NCBI GenBank assembly: GCA_010015805.1
Contig: ML978137.1
Coordinates: 517,225 to 581,224 of the forward strand
DNA: 64,000 nt
Direction: 5' to 3'
From: Rhizodiscina lignyota
Taxonomy: Eukaryota > Ascomycota > Dothideomycetes > Aulographales > Rhizodiscinaceae
The position numbers and the translations under genes were made by a program. Each line of letters starts with the position of its first letter. Position 1 is the stretch's first letter. The notes beneath the pieces were generated by a model that did no database searches, was not told where the DNA came from, and worked only from the letters and a program-made list of their open reading frames with translations. Shown piece after piece: positions 22,396 to 33,815 of the stretch.

Positions 22396-22848
22396 TTAGT
22401 CCTTTTCTAGCCACTGAGCCATGCCCATATTCCCCGGCATCGTATCCCGGAACCCATACCTTGCATACAGCCCCCTCGCCCCCGGCGCCGCAAACAACAT
22501 GACATATGCCCCGGGCGCACCCTTCGGCGCTCTCTTCTTGATTTCTTCCATAAGCGTCGACATGATGAAGTCGCCCAGTCCTTTACGTTGGTGTGATGGC
22601 AGCACTACGATATCGCCGATGCTGAAGAACCAGCCGCCATCGCCAATTATGCGGCCCATTGCGACTGCGTGGGATGGATCCGATTGGTGGGTGATGTGGA
22701 TGGTGTGCCAGGAGCCGTGGAGCGCTGCTTCTGCCTGGCTGGGATTGATGGGCGTCAGTGTAGGCGAGGATTGGCGGAGGGCGAGATAGTCCTGCACGGA
22801 GGGAGGGGAGGTGTTAATCTCGTATCCTTCTGAGAGAGTTGGAGCCAT
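22396..22848 (-). CDS. GNAT-family N-acetyltransferase
   Basis: A single-exon protein of 150 residues with the GNAT fold signatures. WFFSIGDIVVLPSHQRKGLG is the beta4/acetyl-CoA pyrophosphate-binding region (motif A, QRKGLG), followed by the helix FIMSTLMEEI. The C-terminal ARGLYARYGFRDTMPG is the usual beta5-beta6 region. It probably acetylates a small amine or a protein N-terminus; the substrate cannot be told. The start is MAPTLSEGYEI in good context (GCCATGG on the reverse strand), with a TATA-like element about 65 nt upstream. It converges on the Ca2+/H+ exchanger. Confidence 0.9.
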   Translation of the reverse strand: MAPTLSEGYEINTSPPSVQDYLALRQSSPTLTPINPSQAEAALHGSWHTIHITHQSDPSHAVAMGRIIGDGGWFFSIGDIVVLPSHQRKGLGDFIMSTLMEEIKKRAPKGAPGAYVMLFAAPGARGLYARYGFRDTMPGNMGMAQWLEKD

Positions 22849-23871
22849 GGAGATGTTTTGGATTGGTAAGTTTGGAAAGGTGCTGAGGTCGAAATAGCGA
22901 GAAGCCTGAGGTATATATGGGCTTTGTGCTGTGGACGATACGACTGACGGAGATTCAATTGAGAGATGGGTTGGGAAGATAAAGAAGTACGGAGATCAAT
23001 TGGTGATACTTTATACTCAGGGCTAGACGTGAAGTTGGATAACTAGTGAGAATCAAACATCACGGACGAGAGAAAACCTTTCTGTGAACCTACATAGAGA
23101 TACAGTGGAGGGAGCTGCAAGGGTGTCGCGGTGCCGTATTCAGTAATCGAAACTCCGGGGCTCGTGAGATCGACCCAAGGTATCTCTCACCTCTTTTTCT
23201 CAGCGCGACAATTCTAGAACTCGTCCATTTTTCGATCTTGATCAATCTGTTACTTCCAGGACGATGCCTACGAGACGGTCCGACTAGCAATTCCTTCTCG
23301 GAGAGCTCGGTGTCAAACCTGCCACTCTTCTGCCGGCTCAAAGCTTGGTGCTTGCGACAGTTCCCCCGACTGACAGATGGAACGAAACTGTGACCCATCC
23401 CGATTCGTGTTGGCGAAAGATTGGAGGCAAATTGTTGTTCTATTACAAAGCAATGAGGGCACAGCAGCATTGTACGTAACGAGTAGGTTCCACTTCAGAG
23501 AGGGGACACGCCCGCACGTGAGGACGTGTGCCATCCATCCCCGCATTCCTCCAGCCACAGGAGTCTTGGGAAAGACGGGCGAAGTCGTAATGAGGCAGCC
23601 TCAATTGCGCGTCAAGAGTAAATTGACTTGGCGACCACGACTTCGCTTCGAAAAGTCGAAGAGCGGAAAGACCAGATCTTCTCCGCTTCCGTCGTTGTAC
23701 CAAAAAAAGAAATTCTGCTGCTGTGCAGCTCCGACCGTTCTGTGAAGCTAAAGCAATGTTTACGGTCAGCCTCTGTCGATCACCGAATTGCTCGTATAAA
23801 GTGCTCGTCTATTCTCCCCAGCTGAAATTCGACTCTTCCAAGTTCAGGAATCCCTTTTTTTTCCTTCTTAA
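22849..23871. other. Divergent intergenic region, GNAT / small conserved protein
   Basis: Contains the GNAT promoter with TATATA at 22912-22917, and the leader of the 23872 gene with a T-run at about 23854-23863. No coding frame can be supported. Confidence 0.45.
22912..22917 (-). promoter_or_regulatory. TATA element of the GNAT gene
   Basis: TATATA lies about 65 nt upstream of the GNAT start (22848) when read on the minus strand. Position and sequence fit, but there is no further evidence. Confidence 0.4.
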
Positions 23872-24544
23872 ATGAGAGCACTGCGTCTGCCTTCCATCTC
23901 AAGAATCTCGAAGCCACTGGCCGTTAATCGTCCATTCTCTATCAAAATGTCGGCCCCGATCAAAGTCAATACTGATGCCACGCCTGTGATCATCTACGGG
24001 CGTCTTGACCGTATGGCGCGTGGGGTCGCAGAGCATATGGCCCCAGAATATGATGGTAAGTCTTGCCCGAATTCCGATGCGTCTACTTTTCTTTTTCCTA
24101 TGCGGTCATCCTACATGCTACTACACACACACACACTATCTCTTGTATATTCAGCCTCTCCCTCCTCAAATACACTCCTAACACTATCCAGTCGTCCATG
24201 CCTGCACGGCTTACGCCGCTGCTATCCACGAGATTCCCAACCTTCTTTCCGGGGATGTGGACATCCGTCCATCCAACAACATCGGTAGCAATGCGAGCCG
24301 CGATGCGGGCGCAAACGTCATTCCGAAGATCGTGTGCTGCGGCGGCGGCATTCCGCAGGAAGAGGTTGGTGCGCTGAAAGACGCCATCAAGAACCATCCG
24401 AAGGACGGGAGCTGGAAGGATGAGGTGAAGTGGTTGCTGGTGCCGAGAGAGGAGGTGGTGGCTGCAATGGGGGAGAGTGGAGTGCCAACGCCGGAGGTTA
24501 GTGCTGGCATTTCCCGGAGGCTGCTGAAGGAGATGGGCGTCTAA
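23872..24544 (+). CDS. Conserved fungal hypothetical protein, possible mitochondrial presequence
   Basis: The protein has 178 residues from exons 23872-24055 and 24192-24544; the 136-nt intron holds a short CA repeat. The N-terminus, MRALRLPSISRISKPLAVNR, is basic, Ser-rich and lacks acidic residues, like a mitochondrial targeting sequence. A second in-frame ATG (MSAPIKVNTDATP) would give a cytosolic form. The body begins TPVIIYGRLDRMARGVAEHM and includes VIPKIVCCGGGIPQEEV, alternating strands and helices that suggest a small Rossmann-like or flavodoxin-like fold. I recall similar small proteins in Pezizomycotina but no function. No catalytic motif is evident. Confidence 0.8.
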
Positions 24545-24987
24545 GGTGGATATCTGGCGCTCAGCATGAATAGAGATGGATTGTGATTTGTCTAATGGGG
24601 GTACGGAATTTATTTAGAGAAGATCTGTGAAACTTAAAGCGCACGTTGTATTCGTAAGTCGTAATGAGCATACGTCTAATGAGACCCATATTCATCTCGT
24701 ACAGTTGCGTAATGATTAAGCCGAACCCGTGGGTATCATCGTCAGTCGTTAATCCACCGGAAACGCCGAGAAAACGCCCTTTCATGTCGCATAAGCCCCA
24801 AAATTACCACCAAGCCGATTGAACCATCTAAGTGATCTCCATAGGTGAGCGATTGAGACGTCCTCCCAAGAAAAGCATGTACAATGAAGCAGAAGGCCGC
24901 CGACCAAAATATTTACAGAATGTTGAAGTGGAATATCGTGAAACGTAAAGGTCCTTTCGTACACGTAGCATTACGCGTATGCAGAGC
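24545..24987. other. Convergent intergenic region
   Basis: 3' flanks of the small conserved gene and the C2H2 gene. AT-richer; no gene seen. Confidence 0.45.
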
Positions 24988-26005
24988 TCAGTGTTTTCTT
25001 TTCTTCTCCGGCTTCTCGTGCTTCTCTTTCTTGCCAGTCTGTTTCTTGGGGTATTCATTCGTCATATTATGAACGCTCCGATAATGTTCGTGGAGATGAT
25101 CGCGTCTTGAAAAGCCCTTGCCGCCAGGTTTGTTGGACCTATTACAGGCTGGATCAGTGCAGTAGAGATTTGCGTTCTTCTCATGGACAGCCTCGATATG
25201 ACGCTGCAGATCGGCTTTGCGTGATGGTGCGCTGTCGCAGTCAGGATACGGGCATGGGAAGATCTTTCTAAATATGGGAGGTCAGCTTTGAAACAAAGGA
25301 AACAGAGAGGCGATTATGGATATTCCTGTTTGAGGATATGGAAGAGACGCACTTTTCCTTGCTGCCTTTACCAGCTTCTTTGCGTGCAGCAGAGTCAGCT
25401 CCCTGGGCTTCTGTGGCCCCCTCATCATTTCCGTCATTGCTGTTAAATCGCTCGTACAGCGTACTGTTGAGTTGTTTGTACCAGTTCAGATAACCTGCTG
25501 CAGCTTGGTTATATTCGTCCGTCCCTTCGGTGTAGTGGGGCTCGACTTGTGTCCAGGTTTCTAAGCTGTCTATCGTCTTGTGATCGATCTCATCCTCATG
25601 GTCCTCCACTATTTCCTTGCACGCCGTGTAATATGCCTCAATCTGTTGCTTGAGATACGTAGATAGGTTTGCCGCGTGCTGAGAGCCCCCGAGAGCCTGT
25701 TGGGGTTGCCCGTACTGAGGGATTGTGGCGTACGTATTAGAGTCCTGGTAAGAAGAGTTTGAGGCGAAGCCTCCCGCGACACTAGTGTAGCCTGGATTGT
25801 TGTATGCATTTGTGGCGTACGCACTGTGATTGGGAAAGACAAAGGCGGCATTAGGGGTTGAAGCGGTGCTGTAGTCTCCGGAAGTTGTAAAATGGAGCGA
25901 ATCAATCAGCTATGGCGAAATCAATACCAAATTTCTTCGGAAAGAATATGGGCGGAGACGGACTTCGTTTGGATCCACATAACCCTCCCAATTTGAGTTC
26001 GACAT
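24988..26005 (-). CDS. C2H2 zinc-finger protein
   Basis: Exons are 26005-25964, 25909-25353 and 25267-24988 (introns 25910-25963 and 25268-25352), giving 292 residues. The N-terminus MSNSNWEGYVDPNE is followed by an Asn/Tyr/Ser-rich, probably disordered region and a helical segment around STYLKQQIEAYYTACKEIVE. Two C2H2 fingers are at the C-terminus: finger 1 CPYPDC...H...H (about residues 205-228) and finger 2 CTDPAC...H...H (about 236-266). A Lys-rich tail that could serve as a nuclear signal follows. The sequence AVHEKNANLYCTDPACNRS between the fingers resembles fungal transcription-factor-type C2H2 proteins. The first intron (donor GTCCGT, acceptor CCATAG) was chosen because it alone joins MSNSNWEG in frame to exon 2 without a stop. 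Target genes are unknown. Confidence 0.82.
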
Positions 26006-27653
26006 TTCCAATTTGTGAGATCCTGCCCGTGGGCGCTGTTGTTGAGGATGAAACTACCATTCATTAGCTCGCGACTCATGATACAGCGTCCGCGACACCG
26101 AGTCGTTGACGGAGACGATTCTTACTGAGTGCCTAATATGCAGAAGCAAGGTCCGCGTTTAGGATTTGTATGCAGCCTTGCTCAATATGGCCAAAGCCGC
26201 TTGCCGCACTCGATGGTCGAGATGGTGGCGACCCATTTGCTCTCCATTAATACCCCAGAGAAAGACTAAGCGGGCGAAAGAAGGCTACGGAAATGCTGGT
26301 AGTGTCTGCCTTATCCAACGACATGAGGAGTCATTTGATGCTGTTGGATATCCGACGAGATGGAAATTGATGTGACTTGCAGCTCTATGCTTGTATTAGC
26401 ATGCAGCGCGCAAGAACGAGAGTATTAATGAGGCGGCGTATCGGGGAACAGCGAGGCTGGAATAACGATGGAGTAAGACATATAGGATTCGTCAGACATG
26501 TAGCAAGGCTGACGAGACCGAGCAAGAACTGCTGTGGCTGCAGGAAGACTTGGGAAAACGCGAAAGCCGGAAAGTGGAGAATATATCGTTGCTAAGGCGG
26601 ACTAGGAGGCATCTGATGGGGACCCGCATCATCTTTGTGGCACTTCAGCCTCATGACCATGTTCCTTCACGCGTCGTTATGCGCTGTGTAACCTGTCGGA
26701 TGTGAATTAGGAACAGAGTACAGCGTTGCAGAGTGTGGGGAATATGTGTTCCTTCGGTCAAGGTACGTCATTAGGTCGGACATTCCGTAGCATGACTCGG
26801 CATGAGCAACAGAAAGAGAAGAGAACATCCGTGGAAGCCGTTAGGACGGGGAAGGCTGGGACATTTGGAACTAGACGAGGCCTTGCATGGGCCGAGACAG
26901 GATGACGGAAGGCAACACGAGCGCAGAATGTCACGACCCAAAAAAAACATGCCGAAAGAACATGGTGGTGTGATGGTTAATGAGCGGAGAAACTGGGTGA
27001 TCCGTCCAATGGCGAGGCAAAAATGACTGACGAAAATGGGAGTTGGTTGTAATACAACCTCAGGCCAAAAACAAACTGGACCCAGGCAGCAAAATTTACG
27101 CATTCGGCGGGCTTTGGATGGAGGACCGGTGAGGTGCGCGGACCATTTGCCTCGTACAACGAAGCGAGAGGGCGAAGGAGTCGTTTGCCTTGTTGTGGAT
27201 ATGTGGTTTGCCTTACGAGTTGAGCCGCAAGGCAACGCCAAGCCTGTGGCTGGTCTGGTACCCAATAGACGCTGCGAAATTTAGAAAACGCAAATCCATC
27301 TGTTTTGATGTTGACCAAGAGCCATGCAAAGAGGCCGCACGGTCTCCAGTTTAAACGTCCAACGAGGCAAATCTTCGTACCCCCTTATGGAACGGTTATG
27401 CAGGACAACTCACCAGGGCAAGACGAGGAAATGATCTTGTCCATAGAATCACAAGGCGGAAGGGGTGGAATGAAACGCATTTTCGCAGGGAGAACGAGAA
27501 CGTGAGAGAGTTAGCCCAGGGCACAAATTGGAGATTGATTCCAGATCTGCCTAGGAAAGCTTGAGAGCCATACAGCTACCACGATCCACTTGCATCAACC
27601 CGGGACCGAGCACAGTATCTAATGAGACGTCACGAGGTTCGCATCAGTGAGCT
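26006..27653. other. 1.6-kb stretch without a supportable gene
   Basis: Promoter side of the C2H2 gene and 3' flank of NOT3. The longest frame (26771-27265, minus, 164 codons) is Cys/Pro/Ser-rich, lacks a domain and is opposed by other frames. I do not call it. Confidence 0.45.
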
Positions 27654-29925
27654 TCACAATATATCGTCCTCCAAGAACTTGTAGTGGAACTTGAAGTCCG
27701 CCTTTCGTCGGTTCATCCTAGATGAAAGTTAGCAATGAAGTGTAAAGAAGGGCGGGAGACACGGCAGGGCAAAGGTTAAAAGGGCACAAGCCTAGGCGGG
27801 GCGGGACGGGACGGCATCCGGGTGGCTGAGGGCATGAACATGCAGAACAATGCCTCATTCTCACCCGCTTGGCCCTGGAACGATTGCCTCGCTCAAGTCT
27901 CCGTCCTCGCTGCTCTAGACTCTGCTCCCGTGCCTTTGACTCCAGGGGTTCCACTGACCATGTGCTCTCGTAGTCAAAGAACCGATAAGTTCCCTGCTCA
28001 TAGTCGTCCGTGATTTGTTTTGGCTCTTCATGTCGCTGGAACCACGTCTGGTACTGTTTGTGGAATCTCCAACTCTGGCTCTTCAGTGCCTTAGCAGCGA
28101 GATATTGCTGGTAGGTGCCTTGACGATAGTAAAAGGCATAGAAGAGTGTGTCAGGATCCACTTGAGAGTAAAGCCTTGGATCGTCGAAAATCGGTAGCGG
28201 TTCCTGCGGGTAGTGTGCCGGTGTGTAGGGGTTCGGGTGTTCAGGGCGATAGTGCCGCGGCCTCTCCGCATCGATAGATTCCGGTGCCGTCTGATACGAG
28301 GCGGCTAATAAGCGTTGATCAATTTCCTTCATCGCGCTAGACTTCGTTGCTTCCAGAGAGTCAACCAGATCTTGCAGGCTTGCGGGAAGATGATAGATAG
28401 ATTCCTCTTCCGCCTCAGATTGCGCATCACCAGTCTCCCCATTCGTTAGTGAAGGTGTTGGAGGTTGCGCATCTGCCTCTGGAGACCGTTCGGGCTCTGT
28501 CTTCTTCGTCTCTCCTTCCGTTTCATCCTCTGACACCAAGGCATTCTTCTGAAGCGATTGTGCACTCTCAACCTTATCCATCGCCGGGGTGGGAGGCATG
28601 GATCCACCAGCACTCGGAACCGTGGCACTCGCGTGGCTTGGAGCGGGTGACTTGGATGGTAATGATGGTGCGTTCTCTGTTGGTCTCGCGGCTGCATGTT
28701 TTGTCGCTTGTGCCGCAACAATTGGCTGTGAAGGAGCTGTGGATGGAGACTGCTTAGCAGGAGCTGCCGCAGGTAATGGAGCCAGTCCAGGAGTTGCCAC
28801 TGCCGGTGTCGCTCCTGGTGGTGGCGGTAATGGTGCAATGCCAACGCCGTTCTTGTCACTTGCTGCTGCTGCTGCAGCTGCAGAAGCATACTTGAGCGTC
28901 GCCCCCGTAGGCAATGGGGCAGGCTTCATATTGTTTGCTATGGCACCGTTTGTGGCGTTTGGCAAAGGCTGGTGTAATTGAGCAAGCGATGGCAAAGGTG
29001 ATTTGAGTTGCGTTGAGGGTCTTCGTGTTGTCGCTGCTGGTTCCACTGCTGCTGCTTTACCTTTCCCAGATGTCGTCTTATCCAGCTCCGGCGCCTCATC
29101 TTGTATTGATTGCGTATCTTGCGACGATACCCGGTCCATGTCATTGGCCATGCCATACAGCTCTTCGTCATTCTGGAGGTTCAGGTCTTCGTAGAGTTCC
29201 TCATCCTCCGCGAAGTCGACATCTGAATTGCTCTCCACATAGTATTTGATGCCTTCCTCTAGGTCCTTGACCTGCTCAGCCTCAAGACTGCCATTCTCCA
29301 AGGCTCGCATAAGCAGTTCCAGTTTGCCCACATGCCATTTGTGTCTCTCTACCCGGTGTTCGAGGTCTGCGACGCGTTCCGCATTTGTCTTGTCCTTCTT
29401 GCCCTTCTTCACGGTGGCCGCTAGGTTTTCCACCTCAGCCTCGATGGATTCTATCTGTCGTTCGAGCTCATCGACCATAGTCGAGAGGAAGTCGCTCATT
29501 TCGAGCTTCTCCTTCTCTTTGGGGTCGAGTTTCGATGAAGCCATCAAGCCCTCTTTCGAGTAAGCCTTGGTCTTCATTTCTTTTTCCACGGCCTTGAACT
29601 TCTCCATTTGCTGTAAACCACGTCAGAATCCAGCTCAATTAAGGAACACGTGTACGAGTATGATGCATACCGTTTCAATCAGCTTTCTTTGTTCCAGCAG
29701 CGGCTTCTTGTCCTTGATATCGTTCATGGCAGCCCATGCTTTAATCTGATCGCGATTCCGCTGCAACTTCTTGATCTCCTTCTTGAGAGCCTCCTCCAAC
29801 TTCTCCTTTTGCGATGCATTCGTGCATTGTTGTAGCTTATCGTATATGCCCTCGAAGGCTTGCACGCCTTCTGCCACCTTCTTGAAGCATTTATCGATCT
29901 CCTGCTGGAGCTTTCGCGCCGCCAT
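27654..29925 (-). CDS. not3: CCR4-NOT complex subunit 3 (NOT3/NOT5)
   Basis: NOT3 is a scaffold subunit of the CCR4-NOT deadenylase, acting in mRNA decay and translational repression. Exons are 29925-29671, 29610-27959 and 27717-27654, giving 656 residues. The N-terminal Not3 domain begins [20 protein letters not shown] and is coiled-coil, including [20 protein letters not shown]. The middle is Pro/Ala/Ser-rich and disordered, with a run of nine Ala. The C-terminal NOT-box is present: [59 protein letters not shown]. The last 21 codons come from exon 3 after a 241-nt intron (27718-27958), restoring the conserved ending [20 protein letters not shown]. Without that intron the frame reads on into an unrelated tail. 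Confidence 0.95.
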
Positions 29926-30411
29926 GGCGAGGCTGAGTGTCGCGCAGTGCGACGTGTAGAGACGGTCGAGATGGGTGAAGAGCACCGCAGATGCGGTGAG
30001 TTTGCGTATTTATGCGGTCGGGCGAGTTGTTGTGAAGGTGTTTGCAGGGAAAAGTGTTGTTGCTACAGCGCGCGTTCGCGATTGACAGCTTGTGGCATAT
30101 GAGGACGAATGTCGCCAGGATGACTAGCGTCATTGAACGAGGCTTAGCGTTGTGCAAATGAAGTTTAGCGCCGCCAAGCACAGCCCGTTCCCTCTGCCGC
30201 ATGCAAGCGCCAGACATTGATAGCATCGGCGAGTTCACGACGCATGGAATGCAGCGCTTCGTTTCGGCTTGTGTTCGATTGATATCTCATTCGCTGTCTT
30301 ATTTCACAAACCATGTGTTGGCCAACTGGTAGCTTTTCGGGGAGACACTTACGCCTGGTCACGAGAGCATTGCTCTCATAACCATTTTTCACATTTGTCT
30401 CTACCTACAAG
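29926..30411. other. Divergent promoter region, NOT3 / DTD
   Basis: 486 nt between two divergent starts, so the promoters may be shared. No ORF of note. Confidence 0.5.
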
Positions 30412-31232
30412 ATGAAAGGCATGCTTTCGATTCGTTTTAGTAATCTGAGCTGTCTCTGACACGTCTTAGCTGTACTTCAACGCGTCAAATCGGCATCAGT
30501 GACGGTGGATGGCAAGCTGATATCTTCAATCGGCAAAGGCGTCCTCGTCTTTGCGGGACTCGGAAAGGATGATACGGATAAGGATGTCGAAAGTATGGCT
30601 GGTAAAGTGCTTAAGATGAAACTGTGGGATGATGAAAAAGGAGGCAAGGTATGGATGACACTGGAATCGCCGCATACTCCGCTTACGCTTGCTCAGTGGA
30701 AACATAGTGTACAGGACATCCAAGGGGAAATCCTTTGTGGTAAATGTGATCCAAGGCTGTCTATCAGGCTATTCTGACACACGCAGTATCTCAGTTCACA
30801 CTTCTGGCGACGACGAAGAAGGGAAATAAGCCAGACTTTCACAAGTCAGCAGGAGCCGAAAAAGCCCGGGAACTCTACACGAAATTCTTCAGCCGCGTCC
30901 AGGAGTTGTATGACGGTGAGAAGGTCAAAGATGGCATCTTCCAGGCTATGATGGATGTGGCGCTGGTCAACGATGGTCCTGTAGGTGTTGACTACCGCTG
31001 CGAAGACGGCGCGGTAAACAATCTTACTTCTACTCGCGATCGAGTGGGGATCCGATACTGACGTGATGTTTCTTAGGTTACGTTGGAGATTGATACAGAT
31101 CCACCGAAAATGGACTTGCCTGGAGGATCTGTATCAACTTCCATTAATGAGACCATGGACATGAGCGAACTGTTGGGTAAAATGGCGAAACTGAATACGG
31201 AGTTCAAGATTCCGGCTGAATTGCTTGAATGA
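30412..31232 (+). CDS. dtd1: D-aminoacyl-tRNA deacylase (DTD)
   Basis: DTD hydrolyses D-amino acids (and glycine from tRNA-Ala) off mischarged tRNAs in the cytosol. Five exons: 30412-30418, 30470-30648, 30697-30739, 30787-30980 and 31077-31232 (192 residues). The 7-nt first exon gives MK plus one base. Its intron starts with GC, not GT, and ends in TAG with a CTGAC branch site; the join yields MKAVLQRVKSASVTVDGKL, the expected start. Catalytic signatures are VSQFTLLATTKKGNKPDF (SQxT motif) and VNDGPVTLEID (the Gly-cisPro motif), split by the last intron. Intron 2 is 48 nt and in-frame; removing it gives DDEKGGKWKHSVQDIQGEIL as in homologues. Identity is very secure. Confidence 0.94.
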
Positions 31233-32199
31233 AGTTTGTCACTGGACAAAAGACTTGCATTTCACGGCGTCAATTGATAGAGTCCGGTGATACCACTTCA
31301 AGGTGATTCAGGACCGGCTTCGCGTATGGAATGAGGGAAACACGGTATTGACTTGTCCAAATAGCATTAAACTACCTGCTCATCGTAGGCAGCACAGTAC
31401 ATGTTGCAATCAATTAAGCTTTGCATCCTCAAGAGCTGCCTGGCCTTCTCGTGGCACTGCCGTAGACAGAAGGCGCGACTTCCCTCTGTCGCGAAAGAGC
31501 ACGGCGATCGCCGGACTATAAACCCCCCTCTCTCGCCTCGTTCTTTTGAGAGGAAAATTTACATTAGTCTTGCAGATTTCGGAGTTGGTATTATCTCTCG
31601 CCCACTCTAATGACTGACGGCTGTCACGTTGCCTATCAACGCTGGTTGAAGTCATTCACGTATGATAGGGTGGATCCAAACCAAGTCTCATGTTATGTAA
31701 TCTTGTTTTAAACGAACCTTGAAGAGACTTACTCACTAGAAGCAATCGGAAAATAGAAGAATACTCTGGATGAGACGTTCAAGATCCGCATCTTGCATAT
31801 TGTTGCATCGTAGGGCTGATCATTTGCTCAATGTATCTCCTCCTTATCTCCGCTCGGGGCCCCGGGTTTTCGCGCGGTTTCACCCACAATAGCCAGGGTC
31901 TTAGCGAGGGGGCTGGGCTGGCCATTGAACGACTTCCCACAATAATAATTCAGCTTCTTACCTTCCACTCTCTCGCACTTCCTTCAGACTATATCTCTAG
32001 TTCTTTGCACGTCCTCTGAAACCATGCAAGTTTGGTTCTCTGCACAGCTCAACTCATACTACTCATTTTCACCACATATACGTTAGCACCGGCAGCCCCA
32101 GAAAACAGGCTTCCAGCCACACGTACTGCCGAAACCAGGCAGATCGAGACTCGCCACTTGCGTAAAGCAATCACAGCCCAAGGGCTTCACATTACCACG
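31233..32199. other. Intergenic, DTD to IFRD gene
   Basis: Includes the IFRD promoter and a leader with a short upstream ORF (32024-32086). No other gene is visible. Confidence 0.45.
32024..32086 (+). promoter_or_regulatory. Possible upstream ORF in the IFRD leader
   Basis: ATG in good context (ACCATGC) opens a 20-codon frame (MQVWFSAQLNSYYSFSPHIR) that ends in TAG, 113 nt before the IFRD start and in another frame. If transcribed it could reduce translation of the main ORF. Whether the transcript starts upstream of it is unknown. Confidence 0.35.
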
Positions 32200-33570
32200 A
32201 TGCACGATCTCCGTCGTCAAGCGTTGGAGAGCGGCAAAACCCTCTCGCGAAAAGCTCGATCGCGACAGTCGTCGGCTCCCAGCTCGAGAGGTGCGTCAGC
32301 TGCCAACTCCCGCGCACACTCTCGGGTAGCGAGCAGGCAAGCATCGGACAACGAAGACGACAATCTCAGTGACGAGACGTCCTGGAGGTATGGTCACAAC
32401 CAGAGTGGATCGGATGATCGAGAACTGAGACTGACATTAAACAGCGTCAATTCTATTGATGACCTCCTGGCCTCCGAAGACCTTGCAGCGCCCACAGACG
32501 CATGGATACAGGACCTCGGCGATCGCATCCAGCTGATTATCGACCGGAAGCGGAGCAGTGGACAAGGACGGGAAGAGACACTTGCGGCATACAACTACAT
32601 CCTCATGGCGCATTACACCCGCGATGAAATAGCCGGCCAGGTCAGCCAGTTATATCCGGCGATAGCTCGAAGCCTCAAAGGCGGAAGCGAGAAAGAGACG
32701 CTGTTGGCACTCAAAGCCATTTCGCTTACCGTCATCACTGTGCCCTCCGATACCATCTATGACGATATGGAGAGGCCACTGAAGAATATCATCTCCGATT
32801 CGGAGTCTCCAGCTGTTAAGGCTGCTGCTGTCCACACCCTTGGCACCTTGGTCTCTTTTGGCGGAGCCGCTGAAGGAGAAATCGAGGAAGTTATGGAATT
32901 TCTCCTGGAGATTGTGGAGTCGGACGGTGAGAACGTGGATGCGTATGACGCTGCGGATGTTGTCATGGCTGCGGAGGAAGAGTGGGGATTTCTTGCGACT
33001 CAGCTTGATGATCTGGAACCGCAAACACACGATGCGATGGAGGCCTTCGTGGAGCAGCTTTCCAGCTCAGACACGAATGTCGCAGTAGCAGCGGGCGAGA
33101 ACATCGCTCTGCTCTACGAAAAGGCTGCAGCGCCAGCTGACGACGAGTCAGATTCTGAAGAGGAAGATGTCGACGATGCGGGTGATCCAAAAGCCGGCAA
33201 ACGATACGACGTATACTGGAAGGAGAAGGAATTGGTCGAGCAGCTAGAACATCTCGCGAAGATCTCAGGTCGCAGCATCAGCAAGAAGGAGAGGAAGACA
33301 CTACACACGAACTTCTCGGACATCCTGCACAGCGTTGAGAATCCATCCCATGGACCGCGATACAACTCAGCCATCGACCAGGAGAGCGGCAAACGGTACG
33401 GCAGCAGACTTGCCGTGCGACTTCATAGGACGGGTGAGATGCGGATCGACAAATGGTGGAAGATGCATAGACTGCATGCGTTGAGAAGAATTCTGCAAGG
33501 AGGATTCATTGTGCACTACGAGAAGAACGAGGTCGTTTTCGAGAGCCTGCCAATAATGATGTCAAGATGA
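32200..33570 (+). CDS. Interferon-related developmental regulator (IFRD) family protein
   Basis: A single-exon protein of 456 residues. ATG 32200 gives MHDLRRQALESGKTLSRKAR, the usual fungal IFRD start. The frame is open further upstream but has no ATG there. After a Ser/Arg-rich N-terminus the IFRD region runs from about residue 80 to 330 as ARM/HEAT-like helices: LTLNSVNSIDDLLASEDL, YNYILMAHYTRDEIAGQV, ALKAISLTVITVPSDTIYDD, AAAVHTLGTLVSFGGAAEGE. An acidic linker (DDESDSEEEDVDDAGD) leads to the conserved C-terminal part with RIDKWWKMHRLHALRRIL. Human IFRD proteins are co-regulators of transcription and ribosome-associated factors; the fungal role is not well known. It converges on the UBL-CorA-like gene. 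Confidence 0.92.
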   Translation: MHDLRRQALESGKTLSRKARSRQSSAPSSRGASAANSRAHSRVASRQASDNEDDNLSDETSWRYGHNQSGSDDRELRLTLNSVNSIDDLLASEDLAAPTDAWIQDLGDRIQLIIDRKRSSGQGREETLAAYNYILMAHYTRDEIAGQVSQLYPAIARSLKGGSEKETLLALKAISLTVITVPSDTIYDDMERPLKNIISDSESPAVKAAAVHTLGTLVSFGGAAEGEIEEVMEFLLEIVESDGENVDAYDAADVVMAAEEEWGFLATQLDDLEPQTHDAMEAFVEQLSSSDTNVAVAAGENIALLYEKAAAPADDESDSEEEDVDDAGDPKAGKRYDVYWKEKELVEQLEHLAKISGRSISKKERKTLHTNFSDILHSVENPSHGPRYNSAIDQESGKRYGSRLAVRLHRTGEMRIDKWWKMHRLHALRRILQGGFIVHYEKNEVVFESLPIMMSR

Positions 33571-33815
33571 CATACCGGGAGAAACAGCAGCACCGCATCC
33601 TCACTAGAGACTGGAGGCAAATTATGGTCAATGGGCGTTTAGCATTGTTAGTCATTTGATACCAAGGAAGTGCATGGAGTCGGTTCCGGCAGTCATTGAA
33701 ATTCGCATTGCATAATGCATTCACTCTTCCATTTTGGACTTTCTCCTATACAGCACACATAGCTACAGACAGGGTATCAATTCTTCCGCTTCTCATCCAA
33801 AGCGCAGTCAATATA

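Noticed and set aside
26771-27265. 164-codon minus-strand ORF
   Set aside because: Cys/Pro/Ser-rich composition without a domain, opposing frames equally long in part, no splice context.
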